Below are positions 8,760 to 16,796 of a stretch of DNA of 62,634 nucleotides, in pieces. The first letter of the stretch is position 1. Each line of letters starts with the position of its first letter. The translations under genes and the position numbers were made by a program. The notes below the pieces were generated by a model. The model searched no databases, had not been told where the DNA came from, and worked only from the letters and a program-made list of their open reading frames with translations. Source of the DNA: Rubricella sp038526735 (GTDB taxonomy: Bacteria > Pseudomonadota > Alphaproteobacteria > Rhodobacterales > Rhodobacteraceae); contig JBCBGM010000013.1 of NCBI GenBank assembly GCA_038526735.1, positions 1 through 62,634 of the forward strand, in the 5' to 3' direction.

Positions 8760-9506
8760 ATGCTGCAAGCCGCAATCCCCCCCGATGATGACCTGATCCT
8801 TGCCGCGCTTGAGGCCGGGCATGGCGCCCTCGCGTTTCAGCCCATCGTTGATGCGCAGGGGCGTGTGTTGTTTCAAGAGGCGCTGCTGCGCCTGCTGCTT
8901 GCAGATGGGTCAGAGGCAGCGCCAGCGGCGTTTATTCCGGTGGCAGAGGCGCAGGACCTGACAGCAGAGATGGATTGCGTGGCCTTCAGCCTCGCCCTCA
9001 ACGTGCTTGAACGGGGCGGAGCGGCGCGTATTTCGGTCAACGTGCACCCGAAAAGCCTTACGACAGAGGTGTTTCGCGCCACCACCGCTGCGACCCCTAC
9101 GGCGTTGATGGAGCGGCTTTTTGTCGAGGTCACCGAAAACGCGCTGGTCGATGCGGATGGCCTTGCGGTGTTGCGCGATATCCGGGCGCAGGGTGCTTCG
9201 ATCCTAATTGATGATTTTGGTGCTGGTGCGCAGTCGCTCGATTTGGTGCGCGCTGGCATTTGCGATGGCCTCAAGCTCGACCGGGGCTTGGTAGATGGGC
9301 TTGCGGGTGATGCCACGAAACGTGCCATTGCCCGCGCCCTTCTACGCATGGGGCGCGAACTTGACCTGATGGTCATCGGCGAAGGGGTGGAGCGGAGCGC
9401 CGATGCCGACTGGCTGATCAAAAACGGCGTAGATGGCCTGCAGGGCTTTCTCTACGGTCGCCCGACACGCAAGCTCAAGGCGCAGCAGCAGTTTGCGGTG
9501 GCCTAG
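8760..9506 (+). CDS. EAL domain protein, probable cyclic-di-GMP phosphodiesterase
   Basis: The 248-residue protein is almost only an EAL domain, with no GGDEF, sensor or membrane segment. The catalytic set looks complete: EAL at 40-42, Asn in SVNV near 94, EVTEN at 123-127, DDFGAG at 151-156, a Lys near 172 (LKLD) and EGVE at 208-211. It should therefore hydrolyse c-di-GMP to pGpG in the cytosol. A stand-alone EAL protein suggests control by expression or a protein partner. It is divergent from tag and shows no operon partner. The start sits right after a short A+T-rich gap. Confidence 0.88.
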   Translation: MLQAAIPPDDDLILAALEAGHGALAFQPIVDAQGRVLFQEALLRLLLADGSEAAPAAFIPVAEAQDLTAEMDCVAFSLALNVLERGGAARISVNVHPKSLTTEVFRATTAATPTALMERLFVEVTENALVDADGLAVLRDIRAQGASILIDDFGAGAQSLDLVRAGICDGLKLDRGLVDGLAGDATKRAIARALLRMGRELDLMVIGEGVERSADADWLIKNGVDGLQGFLYGRPTRKLKAQQQFAVA

Positions 9507-9517
9507 CGTGCGCCACG

Positions 9518-10060
9518 TTACTTCTTTGTACCGAATGGTTTGGGTGGCGGCGTTTTGAACTGAACCTCCAGGGCGTCAAACAACCCTGATTGCGCGCTTT
9601 GGTCAGAGGTTTGCGCCGTTGGCCACTTTTTCATCCATGGGACGGGCCCAGCGAATGCCTTTGCCCGCTCCCATCGAAAAAACCCAAGCGCGCCTTTACA
9701 GGGGATGGGCTCAATCGGTTCAGGATCTTTCAGGCTCAGGCCAGACGCGCCGCCAAACCATGGGCTGTCTGATTCGGTGATGATCTCAACCACTTCGACG
9801 CTGCCGATGATCGCGCCGCGCACCAACTCGCCAGGTGGCGGCACGCTGACACCATCCTGCGCCATCCGCCAAACCGCCCAAGCATACTCCGCCTCACGCA
9901 TCCCGCTGGCGGCATGCAGGGCTATTCGGCCGGGCCGCATTTTGCCCACGCGGATAGACCCCGCGCTGCGGTTCTCGACATCCTTGCCCGCAAAGATGAT
10001 CGCCCATGCCCAGGGCTGACGGACAGAAAGCGCAATCTCTGGAAGGTCACGGGGAATCAC
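9518..10060 (-). CDS. ASCH domain protein
   Basis: The 180-residue protein opens with the ASCH-type motif ALSVRQPWAWAIIFAGKDVENR and continues with IALHAA, then a second strand region GAIIGSVEVVEII. These are typical of ASCH / PUA-like folds that bind nucleic acids or modified nucleosides. No catalytic function can be stated. It lies 13 bases downstream of phaR on the same strand, so it may be read through from the phaR promoter, but no functional tie is evident. Confidence 0.8.
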   Translation of the reverse strand: MIPRDLPEIALSVRQPWAWAIIFAGKDVENRSAGSIRVGKMRPGRIALHAASGMREAEYAWAVWRMAQDGVSVPPPGELVRGAIIGSVEVVEIITESDSPWFGGASGLSLKDPEPIEPIPCKGALGFFRWERAKAFAGPVPWMKKWPTAQTSDQSAQSGLFDALEVQFKTPPPKPFGTKK

Positions 10061-10073
10061 GACGCCCCGGCGA

Positions 10074-10691
10074 TCAGCCCTTTTTCACCAGATCCGAAAG
10101 CTGGTTTTGCATTTGCGCGAGTTGAGATTTCAATGCCTCCAACTCGACATCTTTATCCGCGCTCGGCTCAGCGCTGGCGGCCGGAGCCTCTCCAGCCGCA
10201 TCTTCTGGCCGCCCGGCGCCAGCCGCGCCCACAAACGGGCTAAACATGCGTACGGTGTTTTCAAACCATTCCATGTTTGACCGCGCCATCGCCTCAAAAT
10301 TTGCGATCGCCGGGTTGGCGTCAAAGGCCACACGAACCTGCTCACGCATGCGCTCTTGGTTGCGGGTGAACGTGTCCATCGAGGCATCGAGATACCCCGG
10401 CACGAAACCCTGCAACGTGTCGCCATACAGCCGGATCAGCTGTCGCAAGAAGTTCGTAGGCAGCATGTTGCGGCCCTTCGCCTCTTCCTCAAAGATGATC
10501 TGGGTCAGCACAGACCGGGTAATATCCTCCCCGGTTTTGGCATCATTGACGACAAAATCATGCCCGTCGCGCACCATTTCCGCGAGATTTTCCAGCGTCA
10601 CATAGGTGGACTTGTCGGTGTTATAGAGCCGCCGGTTGGCGTATTTCTTGATGATAATCGGGGGCGTGGTATCCGCCTGGTCGGTGGTCAT
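10074..10691 (-). CDS. phaR: polyhydroxyalkanoate synthesis repressor PhaR
   Basis: PhaR represses phasin and PHA genes until it is titrated by nascent PHA granules. The 205-residue protein has the family's highly conserved N-terminal DNA-binding part (KKYANRRLYNTDKSTYVTLE from about residue 15, then the PHB_acc segment with ITRSVLTQIIFEEE). The C-terminal part is Ala-rich with a terminal amphipathic helix (ALKSQLAQMQNQLSDLVKK) suited to granule or subunit contact. It is divergent from the short PHA operon; the shared gap holds a CTGC-N3-GCA element that could be its operator. Confidence 0.95.
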   Translation of the reverse strand: MTTDQADTTPPIIIKKYANRRLYNTDKSTYVTLENLAEMVRDGHDFVVNDAKTGEDITRSVLTQIIFEEEAKGRNMLPTNFLRQLIRLYGDTLQGFVPGYLDASMDTFTRNQERMREQVRVAFDANPAIANFEAMARSNMEWFENTVRMFSPFVGAAGAGRPEDAAGEAPAASAEPSADKDVELEALKSQLAQMQNQLSDLVKKG

Positions 10692-10747
10692 CTGCGGCTC
10701 CTCCAGGGCTTGTTATGGTGCAGCATTCTGGCCGTTATGCCGCCTTG

Positions 10748-10758
10748 CTGCAACGCAA
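10748..10758 (+). promoter_or_regulatory. candidate PhaR operator, CTGC-N3-GCA
   Basis: CTGCAACGCAA lies in the phaR / PHA-operon gap and differs by one base from CTGCACCGCAA upstream of phaA. PhaR of Rhodobacter-type bacteria is reported to bind CTGC-N3-GCAG-like sites, so this is a plausible autoregulatory operator. The assignment rests on sequence likeness only. Confidence 0.4.
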
Positions 10759-10799
10759 ATTTCGTGGCGTATATCGACCAACGAGGCACAGAGCTCAGA

Positions 10800-10979
10800 A
10801 TGGCTGCGAAAAAAAACAACAAGACAAAGCCCAGCGCTGGCCCAAGCCCTGCTGCACAAGAGGCGGATGCGTATCTCGCAGCGTGGCTCTCTGGGCTGTC
10901 GCGGATGATGGTTAACGGGCCTGAAAAGGTGCTTCCGCAGATGCGAGACGCGGATGCCAAAGGTGCAGGCGATGAGTGA
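10800..10979 (+). CDS. 59-residue basic/polar protein at the head of the PHA operon
   Basis: A small frame encodes MAAKKNNKTKPSAG, an Ala-rich middle with a possible helix (EADAYLAAWLSGLSRMMVNG) and a charged tail. It ends 8 bases inside the start of the PhaC-like gene, so it is probably translated and coupled. I do not recognise the family. Its place directly before a short, class III-like synthase raises the possibility of a small PHA-granule or synthase partner, but no PhaE, PhaR(Bacillus) or phasin signature is visible. Confidence 0.6.
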   Translation: MAAKKNNKTKPSAGPSPAAQEADAYLAAWLSGLSRMMVNGPEKVLPQMRDADAKGAGDE

Positions 10980-12186
10980 CGGCCAACCCATCATCGCAGA
11001 GCACCGTATCGCTGGCCCCACGCCCCTGCCGCTACACCTCGCACTCGCAGGACATGCGCTGCAACAGGGCGTCGCGCTCGCACCCTTGGCAGAGCATTAC
11101 GGCTTGAGCGAGAGCGCGCCGATGCAGGGCGCGGTGCTCATATCCGCCCTCGAACAGCTCTCGTCGATGTTCAATGGCATCGAAACCTGGCGCCGCGCCC
11201 CCTACCGCCGCAGCGTCGAACGCCCGCCAGCGATCTGGAGCGAGGGGTCGAGCCACCTGCTCGACTATGGCGCAACGCCCGAGGCGGCGAACCCAAACGG
11301 CCCGCCGATCCTAGTGATCCCCTCCATGATCAACCGCGCATATGTGCTTGATCTGATGCCAGAGACATCGCTCCTCAGGTCGCTCGCCGCCGCTGGATAC
11401 CGGCCCTTACTGCTAGATTGGGGGCAGCCAACGCCGCGCGAGCAAGAGCTCACCCTTGAGGATATGATCGCCGCGCGGCTGCGCCCCGCTTTGGCCATCG
11501 CGCGGGTGCTGGGCGGAGGGCCCGTGCCGGTGTTGGGTTACTGTATGGGCGGCACGCTCGCCGCGGCACTCGCAGCCAATGCGGCGCAGGATGTGCGCGC
11601 CGTCATCACCATCGGCACCCCATGGGATTTTGAAAAACGCATCTGGGTCACAGAAAGAATCGCCGACGCGCTCAAGCCTGACGGCGGCTTGAGCCTGCGC
11701 TACTCTCTTCGCGGGATGGGCTTTGCACTGGGGGCGATTCCCGATGTCGTGTTCCAAAGCCTCTTCGCCCAGCTCGACCCCACAGGCACATTGCGCAAGT
11801 TTGCCCGCTTCAGCGAGGGGTGCGACACGGAGACCGACGCAAAGCATTTTGTCGCGGTTGAGGATTGGCTGAACGATGGCCCGCCCGTTCCGACCAGCAT
11901 CGCAGAGACGGTTTTGGTTGATTGGCACCTGCTCAACACAACCGGCTCTGGGCTGTGGTCAGCGCTTGGTCGCCGCGTCGATCCGGCGGCAATTTCCCAA
12001 CCCAGCTTGTGTTTTTGCTCCCCAAATGACCGAATTGCGCCCCCAGGCTCTGCAGAAGCACTGGCAGGGCTCATCCCCAATGCAGAGGTTTTGCGCCCCA
12101 ATCTGGGCCATGTCGGGATGGTGGTGAGTCGTCGCAGCAAAGCCAGCGTCGTGGACCCGATCATAGGTTTCCTTAAAAAACTGTGA
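10972..12186 (+). CDS. PhaC-like polyhydroxyalkanoate synthase / alpha-beta hydrolase
   Basis: The 404-residue protein has the PHA-synthase lipase-like box GYCMGG with nucleophile Cys191, an Asp in CSPNDRIAPPG (Asp353) and His in NLGHVGM (His380), which is the expected C-D-H triad. The segment MINRAYVLDLMPETSLLRSL followed by LLLDWGQPT and LTLEDM resembles class III synthases rather than the about 590-residue class I enzymes. It is followed by phaA and phaB, so it probably polymerises 3-hydroxybutyryl-CoA. A depolymerase or other hydrolase role is less likely because the nucleophile is Cys. The start at ATG 10972 overlaps the upstream small frame. Confidence 0.75.
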   Translation: MSDGQPIIAEHRIAGPTPLPLHLALAGHALQQGVALAPLAEHYGLSESAPMQGAVLISALEQLSSMFNGIETWRRAPYRRSVERPPAIWSEGSSHLLDYGATPEAANPNGPPILVIPSMINRAYVLDLMPETSLLRSLAAAGYRPLLLDWGQPTPREQELTLEDMIAARLRPALAIARVLGGGPVPVLGYCMGGTLAAALAANAAQDVRAVITIGTPWDFEKRIWVTERIADALKPDGGLSLRYSLRGMGFALGAIPDVVFQSLFAQLDPTGTLRKFARFSEGCDTETDAKHFVAVEDWLNDGPPVPTSIAETVLVDWHLLNTTGSGLWSALGRRVDPAAISQPSLCFCSPNDRIAPPGSAEALAGLIPNAEVLRPNLGHVGMVVSRRSKASVVDPIIGFLKKL

Positions 12187-12247
12187 TAGATCAAAGCGCG
12201 CTGCGACCATTCATCGGATGGGTCGACGCGTGCTGCAATTGTAAATG

Positions 12248-12258
12248 CTGCACCGCAA
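12248..12258 (+). promoter_or_regulatory. candidate PhaR operator upstream of phaA
   Basis: CTGCACCGCAA sits 49 bases before the phaA start, in the 120-base gap after the PhaC-like gene. It matches the element in the phaR gap in 10 of 11 positions. A further CTGCAATTG half-like site lies just upstream (about 12233). This suggests a separate PhaR-controlled promoter for phaAB. Confidence 0.4.
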
Positions 12259-12306
12259 TATGAACCGGCGTCACCTCGGCGCCGGGCAGTTCTGGGAGAA
12301 CGCCCT

Positions 12307-13482
12307 GTGACGAATGTAGTCATCGCTTCCGCCGCCCGCACCGCCGTGGGTTCTTTTAATGGCTCTTTTGCCAACACCACCGCTCATGATCTGGGTGCCG
12401 CTGTGATCGAGGCCGTCGTTGACCGTGCCGGTGTCGCCAAGGAAGAGGTTTCTGAAACGATCCTCGGTCAGGTTTTGACCGCTGGTCAGGGCCAAAACCC
12501 GGCCCGTCAAGCGCACATCAACGCGGGTTTGCCGAAAGAGGCGTCTGCCTGGGGCCTTAACCAAGTTTGCGGCTCTGGCCTGCGCGCTGTGGCGCTTGGC
12601 GCGCAGCATGTGCAACTCGGCGACGCCGACATCGTGATCGCCGGTGGCCAAGAGAGCATGTCGCTCTCCCCCCATGTCGCGAACCTGCGCAAGGGTCAAA
12701 AGATGGGCGACATGAAGTTCATCGACTCCATGATCAAAGACGGCCTCTGGGATGCCTTCAACGGCTACCACATGGGCACCACCGCTGAGAATGTCGCCGA
12801 GCAATGGCAGATCACCCGCGAGCAGCAGGATGAGTTCGCCGTTGCCTCACAGAACAAAGCCGAAGCCGCTCAAAAGGCGGGCAGGTTTGCTGATGAGATT
12901 GCCCCCTTCACCGTGAAAACCCGCAAGGGTGACATCGTGGTCGATGCCGACGAGTACATCCGCCACGGCGCCACGATGGAAGCCATGGCCAAACTCCGCC
13001 CGGCCTTCTCGAAGGATGGGTCGGTCACGGCGGCCAACGCCTCTGGCCTCAACGACGGAGCCGCAGCGACCCTGCTCATGACCGCCGAAAACGCTGAGAA
13101 GCGGGGCATCGAGACGCTCGGGCGCATCGCCTCCTACGCGACCGCTGGCCTCGACCCATCGATCATGGGCGTTGGCCCGATCTACGCCTCCCGCAAGGCG
13201 CTGGAAAAAGCCGGCTGGACTGTCGATGACCTCGACCTCGTCGAAGCAAACGAAGCTTTCGCCGCCCAAGCCTGCGCCGTGAACAAAGACATGGGCTGGG
13301 ATCCGTCGATTGTGAATGTGAACGGCGGCGCGATTGCTATCGGTCACCCGATCGGCGCCTCCGGCTGCCGCGTGCTCAACACGCTCCTCTTCGAAATGCA
13401 GCGCCGCGACGCCAAAAAAGGTCTCGCAACCTTGTGCATCGGCGGCGGCATGGGCGTGGCCCTCTGCGTTGAGCGCGACTGA
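12307..13482 (+). CDS. phaA: acetyl-CoA C-acetyltransferase (beta-ketothiolase)
   Basis: PhaA condenses two acetyl-CoA into acetoacetyl-CoA, the first PHB step. The 391-residue product has the acyl-accepting Cys88 in NQVCGSG, the GHPIG His and the C-terminal CIGGGMG Cys that together make the thiolase active site. It starts with GTG, since GTGACGAATGTAGTC gives the canonical MTNVVIASAARTAVG N-terminus. phaB follows after 65 bases. The flanking PhaC-like gene and phaB support a PHB role over a beta-oxidation role. Confidence 0.95.
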   Translation: MTNVVIASAARTAVGSFNGSFANTTAHDLGAAVIEAVVDRAGVAKEEVSETILGQVLTAGQGQNPARQAHINAGLPKEASAWGLNQVCGSGLRAVALGAQHVQLGDADIVIAGGQESMSLSPHVANLRKGQKMGDMKFIDSMIKDGLWDAFNGYHMGTTAENVAEQWQITREQQDEFAVASQNKAEAAQKAGRFADEIAPFTVKTRKGDIVVDADEYIRHGATMEAMAKLRPAFSKDGSVTAANASGLNDGAAATLLMTAENAEKRGIETLGRIASYATAGLDPSIMGVGPIYASRKALEKAGWTVDDLDLVEANEAFAAQACAVNKDMGWDPSIVNVNGGAIAIGHPIGASGCRVLNTLLFEMQRRDAKKGLATLCIGGGMGVALCVERD

Positions 13483-13493
13483 TTGATCTGATC

Positions 13494-13512
13494 GGGGGGC
13501 TCACTGCCCCCC
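13494..13512 (+). other. G/C hairpin between phaA and phaB
   Basis: GGGGGGC pairs with GCCCCCC around the loop TCACT. No T-run follows on either strand, so it is not a good intrinsic terminator. It could stabilise or process the phaA-phaB transcript. Confidence 0.5.
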
Positions 13513-13547
13513 ATCCCCCAACAAAAAAAGACACGGAAGGAAATCCC

Positions 13548-14270
13548 ATGGGACGTGTTGCAGTTGTCACTGGTGGCTCTCGCGGTATCGGCGAGGCTAT
13601 CTCCAAGAAACTCCAGGCCGAGGGCTATTCGGTTGCCGCGACCTACGCGGGCAATGATGCAAAAGCCGCCGCGTTTACCGAGGCCACCGGCATCAAGACC
13701 TACAAGTGGAACGTCGGAGACTACGAGTCCTCCAAGGCGGGCCTCGCGCAGGTCGAGGCTGACCTCGGCCCAGTCGACGTGGTCGTCGCCAACGCGGGCA
13801 TCACCCGCGACGCGATGTTCCACCGCATGACCCCTGAGCAGTGGAACGAGGTCATCGCGACCAACCTCACCGGCGTCTTCAACACCGTGCACCCGGTCTG
13901 GGCGGGAATGCGCGAGCGCAAGTTTGGCCGCGTAATCGTGATCTCTTCGATCAACGGTCAAAAGGGTCAGGCCGGTCAGGTAAACTATGCCGCGACCAAA
14001 GCGGGCGATCTGGGCATCGTGAAGTCATTGGCCCAAGAGGGCGCACGCTTCGGCATCACCGCCAACGCAATCTGCCCTGGCTACATCGCGACCGAGATGG
14101 TGATGGCGATCGACGAAGAGGTCCGCCAGAAAATCATCAAGGGCATTCCTGCAGGCCGCCTCGGCGAGCCGGAAGAGATTGCCCGCTGCGTGGCGTTCCT
14201 CGCCGCAGAAGATGCAGGCTTTGTGAACGGCTCCACGATCTCGGCCAACGGCGCACAATTCTTCGTCTGA
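13548..14270 (+). CDS. phaB: acetoacetyl-CoA reductase
   Basis: PhaB reduces acetoacetyl-CoA to (R)-3-hydroxybutyryl-CoA with NADPH. The 240-residue short-chain dehydrogenase has the nucleotide motif GGSRGIG at 9-15, NAG at 82-84, the catalytic Ser in VISSING (133-134), Tyr147 and Lys151 in NYAATK. The start ATG follows a GGAAGGAA element. The gene ends the PHA operon and is followed at once by a strong intrinsic terminator. Confidence 0.95.
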   Translation: MGRVAVVTGGSRGIGEAISKKLQAEGYSVAATYAGNDAKAAAFTEATGIKTYKWNVGDYESSKAGLAQVEADLGPVDVVVANAGITRDAMFHRMTPEQWNEVIATNLTGVFNTVHPVWAGMRERKFGRVIVISSINGQKGQAGQVNYAATKAGDLGIVKSLAQEGARFGITANAICPGYIATEMVMAIDEEVRQKIIKGIPAGRLGEPEEIARCVAFLAAEDAGFVNGSTISANGAQFFV

Positions 14271-14294
14271 CGTCCCTCCGACAGACGACACAGG

Positions 14295-14323
14295 AAAGGC
14301 CCGGTCGAAAGATCGGGCCTTTT
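14295..14323 (+). terminator. intrinsic terminator after phaB
   Basis: A 12-base-pair stem (AAAGGCCCGGTC with GATCGGGCCTTT, one G-U pair) is closed by a GAAA tetraloop and ends in a T-run. It lies 24 bases after the phaB stop and should end the phaAB transcript. Confidence 0.9.
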
Positions 14324-14339
14324 ATGGTATTGTCGGAAC

Positions 14340-14783
14340 ATGCGTATTGCAGTCGAAGCAGTCTTAAGAGCGGCACCCAACGAGGTGCGCGCAGCGTTAG
14401 ACAACCCCGCTCTCTTGCGGTTTATCGCGTGGCCCCTTTTGGGCTTTCGACCGATTGGCGCGCCGTTTCCAGAACGCTGGACGCCCGGGGAATACCGGGC
14501 ATGGCTGCTGTTTGCAGGCGTCTTCCCGTTGGGGCGGCAATGGATCGTGATCAGCCACCCCACTCCGATGAGCCTGCGCGACAATGGCCGGGGCGACTTG
14601 GTCCGTCGCTGGGATCATCTGATCGTGCTGGAGGCCCACCCAAAAGGGACGCTCTACCGCGACCGGGTGGACATTGAGGCAGGTGTGCTCACGCTGCCCG
14701 TTTGGGTGTTTGCATGGGTCTTTTACCGGTGGCGACAACGCCGTTGGCAACGCCTTATCGCCAACGGCCTTGATACGCTTTAA
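14340..14783 (+). CDS. hypothetical protein
   Basis: The 147-residue frame begins 17 bases after the phaB terminator. It contains the pattern FRPIGAPFPERWTPGEYRAWLLFAGVFPLGRQ, a repeated-strand section and a C-terminal hydrophobic stretch (LPVWVFAWVFYRWR) with basic residues after it. The layout (start-like N-terminus RIAVEAVLRAAPNEVRAAL, later VLEAHPKGTLYRDRVDIEAG) resembles SRPBCC/START-like ligand-binding folds, but this is only a guess from pattern. No ribosome binding site is obvious and its promoter would have to overlap the terminator. Confidence 0.6.
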   Translation: MRIAVEAVLRAAPNEVRAALDNPALLRFIAWPLLGFRPIGAPFPERWTPGEYRAWLLFAGVFPLGRQWIVISHPTPMSLRDNGRGDLVRRWDHLIVLEAHPKGTLYRDRVDIEAGVLTLPVWVFAWVFYRWRQRRWQRLIANGLDTL

Positions 14784-14806
14784 CTCGTCGACCTTGCGCT
14801 GCGAGT

Positions 14807-14965
14807 TTAGTGCGCGCGGTGGCCGAATGCGTGGCCAGCGAAAAGCTCACGCAAGGATGCCTTGAGCGCGCGGATCGCCTCATGCGCAGCTTCAGAGCGG
14901 GCGCGGCGGCCTGCGGCGATGGCTTCGGCGCGGGTGGCGGGGGTGTTGAGGGCGGTGCGGGTCAT
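14807..14965 (-). CDS. 52-residue Ala/Arg-rich small protein divergent from LysR gene
   Basis: MTRTALNTPATRAEAIAAG is followed by a helical, Ala/Arg-rich section and ends FAGHAFGHRAH. GGAG lies about 7 bases before the ATG. It is too short and too simple to assign. Small helical proteins divergent from LysR regulators recur in Rhodobacterales and are sometimes stress-induced, so regulation by the neighbouring LysR protein is possible. The shared gap holds an inverted repeat. Confidence 0.6.
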   Translation of the reverse strand: MTRTALNTPATRAEAIAAGRRARSEAAHEAIRALKASLRELFAGHAFGHRAH

Positions 14966-15010
14966 GTCTGATCTCCAGCAGTTGTGTTCGTTTCGATGGG
15001 TCAAACATGG

Positions 15011-15044
15011 GGAAAGAAAGCCTACCCGACAAACGAGTCTTTCC
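15011..15044. promoter_or_regulatory. inverted repeat in the LysR / small-protein gap
   Basis: GGAAAGA (15011-15017) and TCTTTCC (15038-15044) face each other 20 bases apart between the two divergent starts. It could be a LysR operator; the spacing is wider than the classical T-N11-A core. Confidence 0.3.
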
Positions 15045-15075
15045 AACCTCTCACTCAAGCTGTATTTAACTGACC

Positions 15076-16011
15076 ATGTCAGACCGCCTGCCCCCACTCA
15101 CCGCACTTCGAGCCTTTGAGGCCGCTGCGCGCCATCTCTCCTTTCAAAAAGCAGCTGATGAGCTTGCGGTGACACCGGCCGCCCTCAGCTATCAGATCAA
15201 AAATCTTGAAGAACACTTGGGCGAGCCCCTGTTCCACCGTCTCAACCGCGCCGTGGAGTTGACAGAGGCTGGGCGGACGCTGCTCCCAGGCACCTCTGAG
15301 GGGTTTGCAGCGCTGCGTTCGGCTTGGCGCGCGACCCAGCGCATTCAGGATGACACCAAACTCACAGTCACGGCCGGCCCCGGCTTTACCGCCAAATGGC
15401 TAGCCCCCCGCATGTTCGACTTCGCCTCACAGAACCCTGACATCGAGCTGCGCTTCTCCGCCTCGCTCAAGATCGTGGATTTCATCCGCGACGAGGTTGA
15501 TGTCGCGATCCGCTTTGGCACCGGCGGCGATGAAGGTCTTTACTCAGAGCCACTACTCTATGGCTTCGTCACCCCGATGATGACGCCGGAGGTCGCAGCA
15601 CAGGTCGAAACCTACGAAGATCTCGCGCGCATGCCCCTCATCCACGACGACAGCATGGCGTTTCTCAAGGTCCAACCCACCTGGGCCGAGTGGTTTCGCA
15701 AGGCGGGGCTTGAGAACGTGGACACCTCCAAAGGCGTGCGATTCAGCCAGGCCGATCATGCCGTCGATGCCGCACTAGAGGGCGCGGGGCCCGTGCTCGC
15801 GCGTCTTTCCGTCACCGAGCGATACCTGCGCAACGGGCGGCTTGTGATGCCCTTTCCGCTCTCCCTCACCACCCCCGCGCACTACCGCTTTGTCTGCCCA
15901 AAGGGCAACGAGACGCGGCCCGTGATCAAGCGCTTCCACGACTGGATTTTCGCGGAATCGGCCAAGATGAAAGACCTGATGGAAGGCCGCGATCTCGTCC
16001 CCGTCGGCTGA
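15076..16011 (+). CDS. LysR family transcriptional regulator, GcvA-like
   Basis: The 311-residue protein has a winged helix-turn-helix at about residues 5-63 (LTALRAFEAAARHLSFQKAADELAVTP then LSYQIKNLEEHLGEPLFHR, quoted in parts) and a periplasmic-binding-like effector domain. The sub-pattern PPLTALRAFEAAARHLSF and VDVAIRFGTG is typical of GcvA-type regulators. The effector cannot be told from sequence. The divergent 52-residue gene is a likely target. The following amidotransferase and EamA exporter are downstream on the same strand. Confidence 0.9.
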   Translation: MSDRLPPLTALRAFEAAARHLSFQKAADELAVTPAALSYQIKNLEEHLGEPLFHRLNRAVELTEAGRTLLPGTSEGFAALRSAWRATQRIQDDTKLTVTAGPGFTAKWLAPRMFDFASQNPDIELRFSASLKIVDFIRDEVDVAIRFGTGGDEGLYSEPLLYGFVTPMMTPEVAAQVETYEDLARMPLIHDDSMAFLKVQPTWAEWFRKAGLENVDTSKGVRFSQADHAVDAALEGAGPVLARLSVTERYLRNGRLVMPFPLSLTTPAHYRFVCPKGNETRPVIKRFHDWIFAESAKMKDLMEGRDLVPVG

Positions 16012-16061
16012 CCCTTGAAGCCGCCCGCGGGCGGCGGTAGGCGAAGAAATGGAGGGCAACC

Positions 16062-16796
16062 ATGCGCATCGGAATTCTTGAAACGGGGCCTGTGAACCCG
16101 GCACTCATAGATCAACACGGCCCCTACACGCCGATGTTTGATCGCTTTCTCAAACGCGCCGACCCAAGCATCGAGACGTTTGCGGTGCTGGCCTACGAGG
16201 GTGCACTCCCAAACATACACGACGCCGATGGCTGGATGATCACCGGCTCTGCCTATGGCGCCTATGAAGATCACGCTTGGCTTCCCGCGTTTGAGCAATT
16301 CCTGCGCGATGCAATCGCCACAGGCGTGCCCATCGGCGGCATCTGCTTTGGCCACCAGATCCTCGCGCAGGCGCTTGGCGGCAAAGTCGTAAAATCCGAC
16401 AAAGGCTGGGGCCTCGGCGCACAGCACTACACCCTGGAAAACGCCCCCACCTGGGCCTCCCCCATCGGCGCATCGTTTACCAACTTCGCGGTGCACCAAG
16501 ATCAGGTTGTCGAGGTGCCGCCCACCGGCACGGTGCTCGCAACAAACACGTTTTGCCAGAATGCAGCGCTGTTTTACGGCGACGCGAACGCGCCACAGGC
16601 CATAACAGTGCAGCCGCATCCCGAGTTTGAGGCCGGGTTTGTCGAAGACATCATCGACCTGCGCAAAGGCCATAGCTTTACCAAAGAGCAAGCCGAGAGT
16701 GCCCGTGCGACCCTCACCACGCCCACCAGTTCGCAAGCCTGGGCCGAAGTATTTGTGAAGTTTTTCAAAGACGCGGTTGCGCGCAACGCGGCATGA
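16062..16796 (+). CDS. class I glutamine amidotransferase-like protein
   Basis: The 244-residue protein has the nucleophile elbow GGICFGHQ with Cys95 and the HPE motif in QPHPEFE near residue 185, so the Cys-His-Glu triad is present. It looks like the stand-alone GMP-synthase-like amidotransferase group, some of which hydrolyse gamma-glutamyl compounds. The substrate is unknown. The start has GGAGGGCAACC before the ATG. It overlaps the EamA gene by 4 bases (ATGA), so amidotransferase and exporter may act on the same metabolite. Confidence 0.85.
   Translation: MRIGILETGPVNPALIDQHGPYTPMFDRFLKRADPSIETFAVLAYEGALPNIHDADGWMITGSAYGAYEDHAWLPAFEQFLRDAIATGVPIGGICFGHQILAQALGGKVVKSDKGWGLGAQHYTLENAPTWASPIGASFTNFAVHQDQVVEVPPTGTVLATNTFCQNAALFYGDANAPQAITVQPHPEFEAGFVEDIIDLRKGHSFTKEQAESARATLTTPTSSQAWAEVFVKFFKDAVARNAA

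Noticed and set aside
13494..13512. Terminator between phaA and phaB
   Set aside because: The stem is G/C-rich but no T-run follows on the plus strand, and both genes act in one pathway.
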